From: DASSJF01 sp035934535
GTDB lineage: Bacteria > Sysuimicrobiota > Sysuimicrobiia > Sysuimicrobiales > Segetimicrobiaceae
Reading direction: 5' to 3'
Assembly (NCBI GenBank): GCA_035934535.1
Contig: DASYXS010000014.1
Coordinates: forward strand, 1-46,889
Length of the DNA: 46,889 nucleotides
Below the pieces are notes generated by a model. That model was not told where the DNA came from. It worked only from the letters and a program-made list of their open reading frames with translations, and did not search any database. The first letter of the stretch is position 1; each line of letters begins with the position of its first letter. Position numbers and translations under genes: made by a program. Shown here piece after piece: positions 45,757 through 46,889 of this stretch.

Positions 45757-46827
45757 TCAGCCCGGCCCTCTGAGCGCGGGCGAGGTCAGCACCGCGGGAT
45801 TCAGCACCCGCTCCGGCGCGCCGCGCAGAAACGCGGCGACATCGGCGGCCGCGTCGCGGTAGAAGACCGCGTAGTTCTCGCGCGTGACGTAGCCGAGGTG
45901 GGGCGACAGCACCAGGTTGTCGAGCGACAAGAAAGGATGCCGCGGCGGCAGCGGCTCCTCGTCGAAGACGTCGAGCGCCGCCCCGGCGATCGCCCCGGCG
46001 CGCAGCACCTCGATCAGCGCCGCCTGGTCGACGATCGGCCCGCGCGACGTGTTCACGAGATAGGCGCTCCGCTTCATCCGCCGCAGGTCGCCGGCGCCGA
46101 GCAGGCCGGCCGTGCGGGCGCTCAACTGCAGGTGAATCGTCACGACGTCGGCCTGCGCGAGCAGCGCCTCTTTCGTGACCTGCTCCGCGCCGCACTCCGC
46201 CGCGCGCTCCGCGGTCAGGTTCTGGCTCCAGCCGACGAGGCGCATGCCAAACACCCGTCCGATCGCGGCGACCCGCGACCCCAGCCGGCCGAGGCCGATG
46301 ACGCCGAGCGTCTTGCCGTGCAGACCGGCGCCCAGCGACGTCTGCCAGCGGCCCTCGCGCGTCGCCCTGTCCTCCTGCGGGATCCGCCGCACGGCCGCGA
46401 GAATCAGCGCCCAGGTCAGCTCGACGGTCGGCGGCGCGAGCCCCTCCGTCCCGGCGACGACGATGCCGAGGCGCGTGGCCGCCTCGATGTCGATTGACGC
46501 GTTGCGCATCCCGGTCGTCACCAACAGGCGCAGCCGGGGCAGCCCGCCGAGGATCCGCTCGGGGAACGGCGTGCGCTCGCGCATCGCCACGATCGCGTCG
46601 AACGGCGCCAGCCGCCGCAGCAGCGCGGCCTCGTCGCGCACGTGGTCGCGGAACGCTTCGGCCGCGGCTCCCGGCCCGAGCGCCGCCCAGTCCGCCATCT
46701 CGAGGGCGACACCCTGGTAGTCGTCGAGCAGGGCGACCCGAAACGTGTCGACGTAGTTCTCCCGATCGTGGCCTCCGGGGCCCCCAAGGATTGGCATCGG
46801 TTCAGCCAATCCTTGGGGTGGAGGCAT
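45757..46827 (-). CDS. D-isomer-specific 2-hydroxyacid dehydrogenase
   Basis: A 356-residue NAD(P)-dependent dehydrogenase. The nucleotide motif VIGLGRLGSR is near 177-185. The catalytic arginine, glutamate and histidine are seen in VNTSRGPIVDQ, DVFDEEPLPP and LSPHLGYVT. Relatives usually start near VALLDDYQGVAL, so the first 30 residues are extra. Possible starts are a GTG at 46851, the ATG at 46827 (GGAG upstream, chosen) and an ATG at 46797. The last lies in the loop of a 14-bp inverted repeat. Convergent with the deacylase gene. Substrate is not determinable. Confidence 0.87.
   Translation of the reverse strand: MPPPQGLAEPMPILGGPGGHDRENYVDTFRVALLDDYQGVALEMADWAALGPGAAAEAFRDHVRDEAALLRRLAPFDAIVAMRERTPFPERILGGLPRLRLLVTTGMRNASIDIEAATRLGIVVAGTEGLAPPTVELTWALILAAVRRIPQEDRATREGRWQTSLGAGLHGKTLGVIGLGRLGSRVAAIGRVFGMRLVGWSQNLTAERAAECGAEQVTKEALLAQADVVTIHLQLSARTAGLLGAGDLRRMKRSAYLVNTSRGPIVDQAALIEVLRAGAIAGAALDVFDEEPLPPRHPFLSLDNLVLSPHLGYVTRENYAVFYRDAAADVAAFLRGAPERVLNPAVLTSPALRGPG
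46782..46818. repeat. Perfect 14-bp inverted repeat at the start of the dehydrogenase gene
   Basis: CCCCAAGGATTGGC (46782-46795) is the exact complement of GCCAATCCTTGGGG (46805-46818), with a 9-nt loop. On the minus strand one possible ATG (46797) lies in the loop. It could be an operator or an mRNA hairpin controlling translation. Confidence 0.75.
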
Positions 46828-46889
46828 GGCCGCCGCTCCACGCGAGATCACGGTCGAGCGGCCAGATCGGCCGGCGGACGTGTGCGAAC

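Noticed and set aside
1..46889. tRNA, rRNA, CRISPR arrays and insertion sequences
   Set aside because: I looked for tRNA T-loop motifs, evenly spaced repeats and transposase-like proteins and saw none; a short or diverged element could still be missed by eye.

Overview
The window is a GC-rich (about 70% by eye), gene-dense bacterial chromosome segment with about 43 protein genes. No rRNA, tRNA, CRISPR array, insertion sequence or phage gene was recognised, and no stretch over 300 bases lacks a gene. High GC, many ABC importers for organic substrates, an F420-type (Ddn-like) oxidoreductase and a dissimilatory sulfur cluster fit an uncultivated soil or sediment lineage (for example Rokubacteria, Sysuimicrobiota/CSP1-3 or Chloroflexota-like). 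There is no marker gene to settle this.

Layout. 1-2456: branched-chain amino-acid-type ABC importer (livM-livG-livF, with the last codons of a probable livH). 2549-4755: an AlkA-type DNA glycosylase and an M24 peptidase. 4846-5498: a VapBC toxin-antitoxin pair. 5628-7733: acetyl-CoA synthetase. 7812-8342: a histidine-rich tandem-repeat coiled-coil protein. 8343-13826 (minus): an NMT1/THI5-type importer with a double-length fused permease, followed in the same operon by adenine deaminase. 13900-18813: ornithine-cyclodeaminase-like protein, HAD hydrolase, MocR regulator, a truncated cupin coupled to a PhzF-type enzyme, and a DUF385 oxidoreductase. 18876-20780 (minus): HpcH/HpaI aldolase, an unknown protein and TadA. 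20847-21969 (minus): Fur regulator and a VIT-like membrane protein. 22115-25866: FAH-family hydrolase, EamA exporter, a secreted protein and a secreted Vgb-like propeller.

25978-27354 is the most unusual part. An ArsR/CmtR-like repressor gene is followed by a glutaredoxin gene whose first active-site cysteine codon is an in-frame TGA. A bacterial-SECIS-like hairpin sits just downstream of the TGA, so this is a candidate selenocysteine glutaredoxin (U-x-x-C). Transcribed divergently is a MerB-like organomercurial lyase. A perfect palindrome sits inside the overlapping divergent promoters. I read this as a metal- or organomercury-responsive module combining a selenol redox protein with a carbon-mercury lyase.

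27365-27751 encodes a MazG-like pyrophosphohydrolase. 27744-35972 (minus) is a complete sat-aprB-aprA-qmoA-qmoB-qmoC cluster: the sulfate/APS/sulfite segment of dissimilatory sulfur metabolism and its quinone-linked electron complex. No dsr genes are in view, so direction (reduction or oxidation) cannot be decided here. 36168-46827: metallo-beta-lactamase-fold hydrolase, acyl-CoA synthetase, a lone molybdopterin subunit of the xanthine dehydrogenase family, a dipeptide-type ABC importer (substrate-binding protein plus two permeases), an AstE/AspA-type deacylase and a D-2-hydroxyacid dehydrogenase.

Regulation seen in the sequence: several genes have a good -10 box only 6-9 nt before the start codon and no Shine-Dalgarno, which predicts leaderless mRNAs (alkA-like, repeat protein, fur, arsR, perhaps mazG-like). 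Others have clear Shine-Dalgarno sites. A 27-nt exact repeat links livM and the interior of ade.
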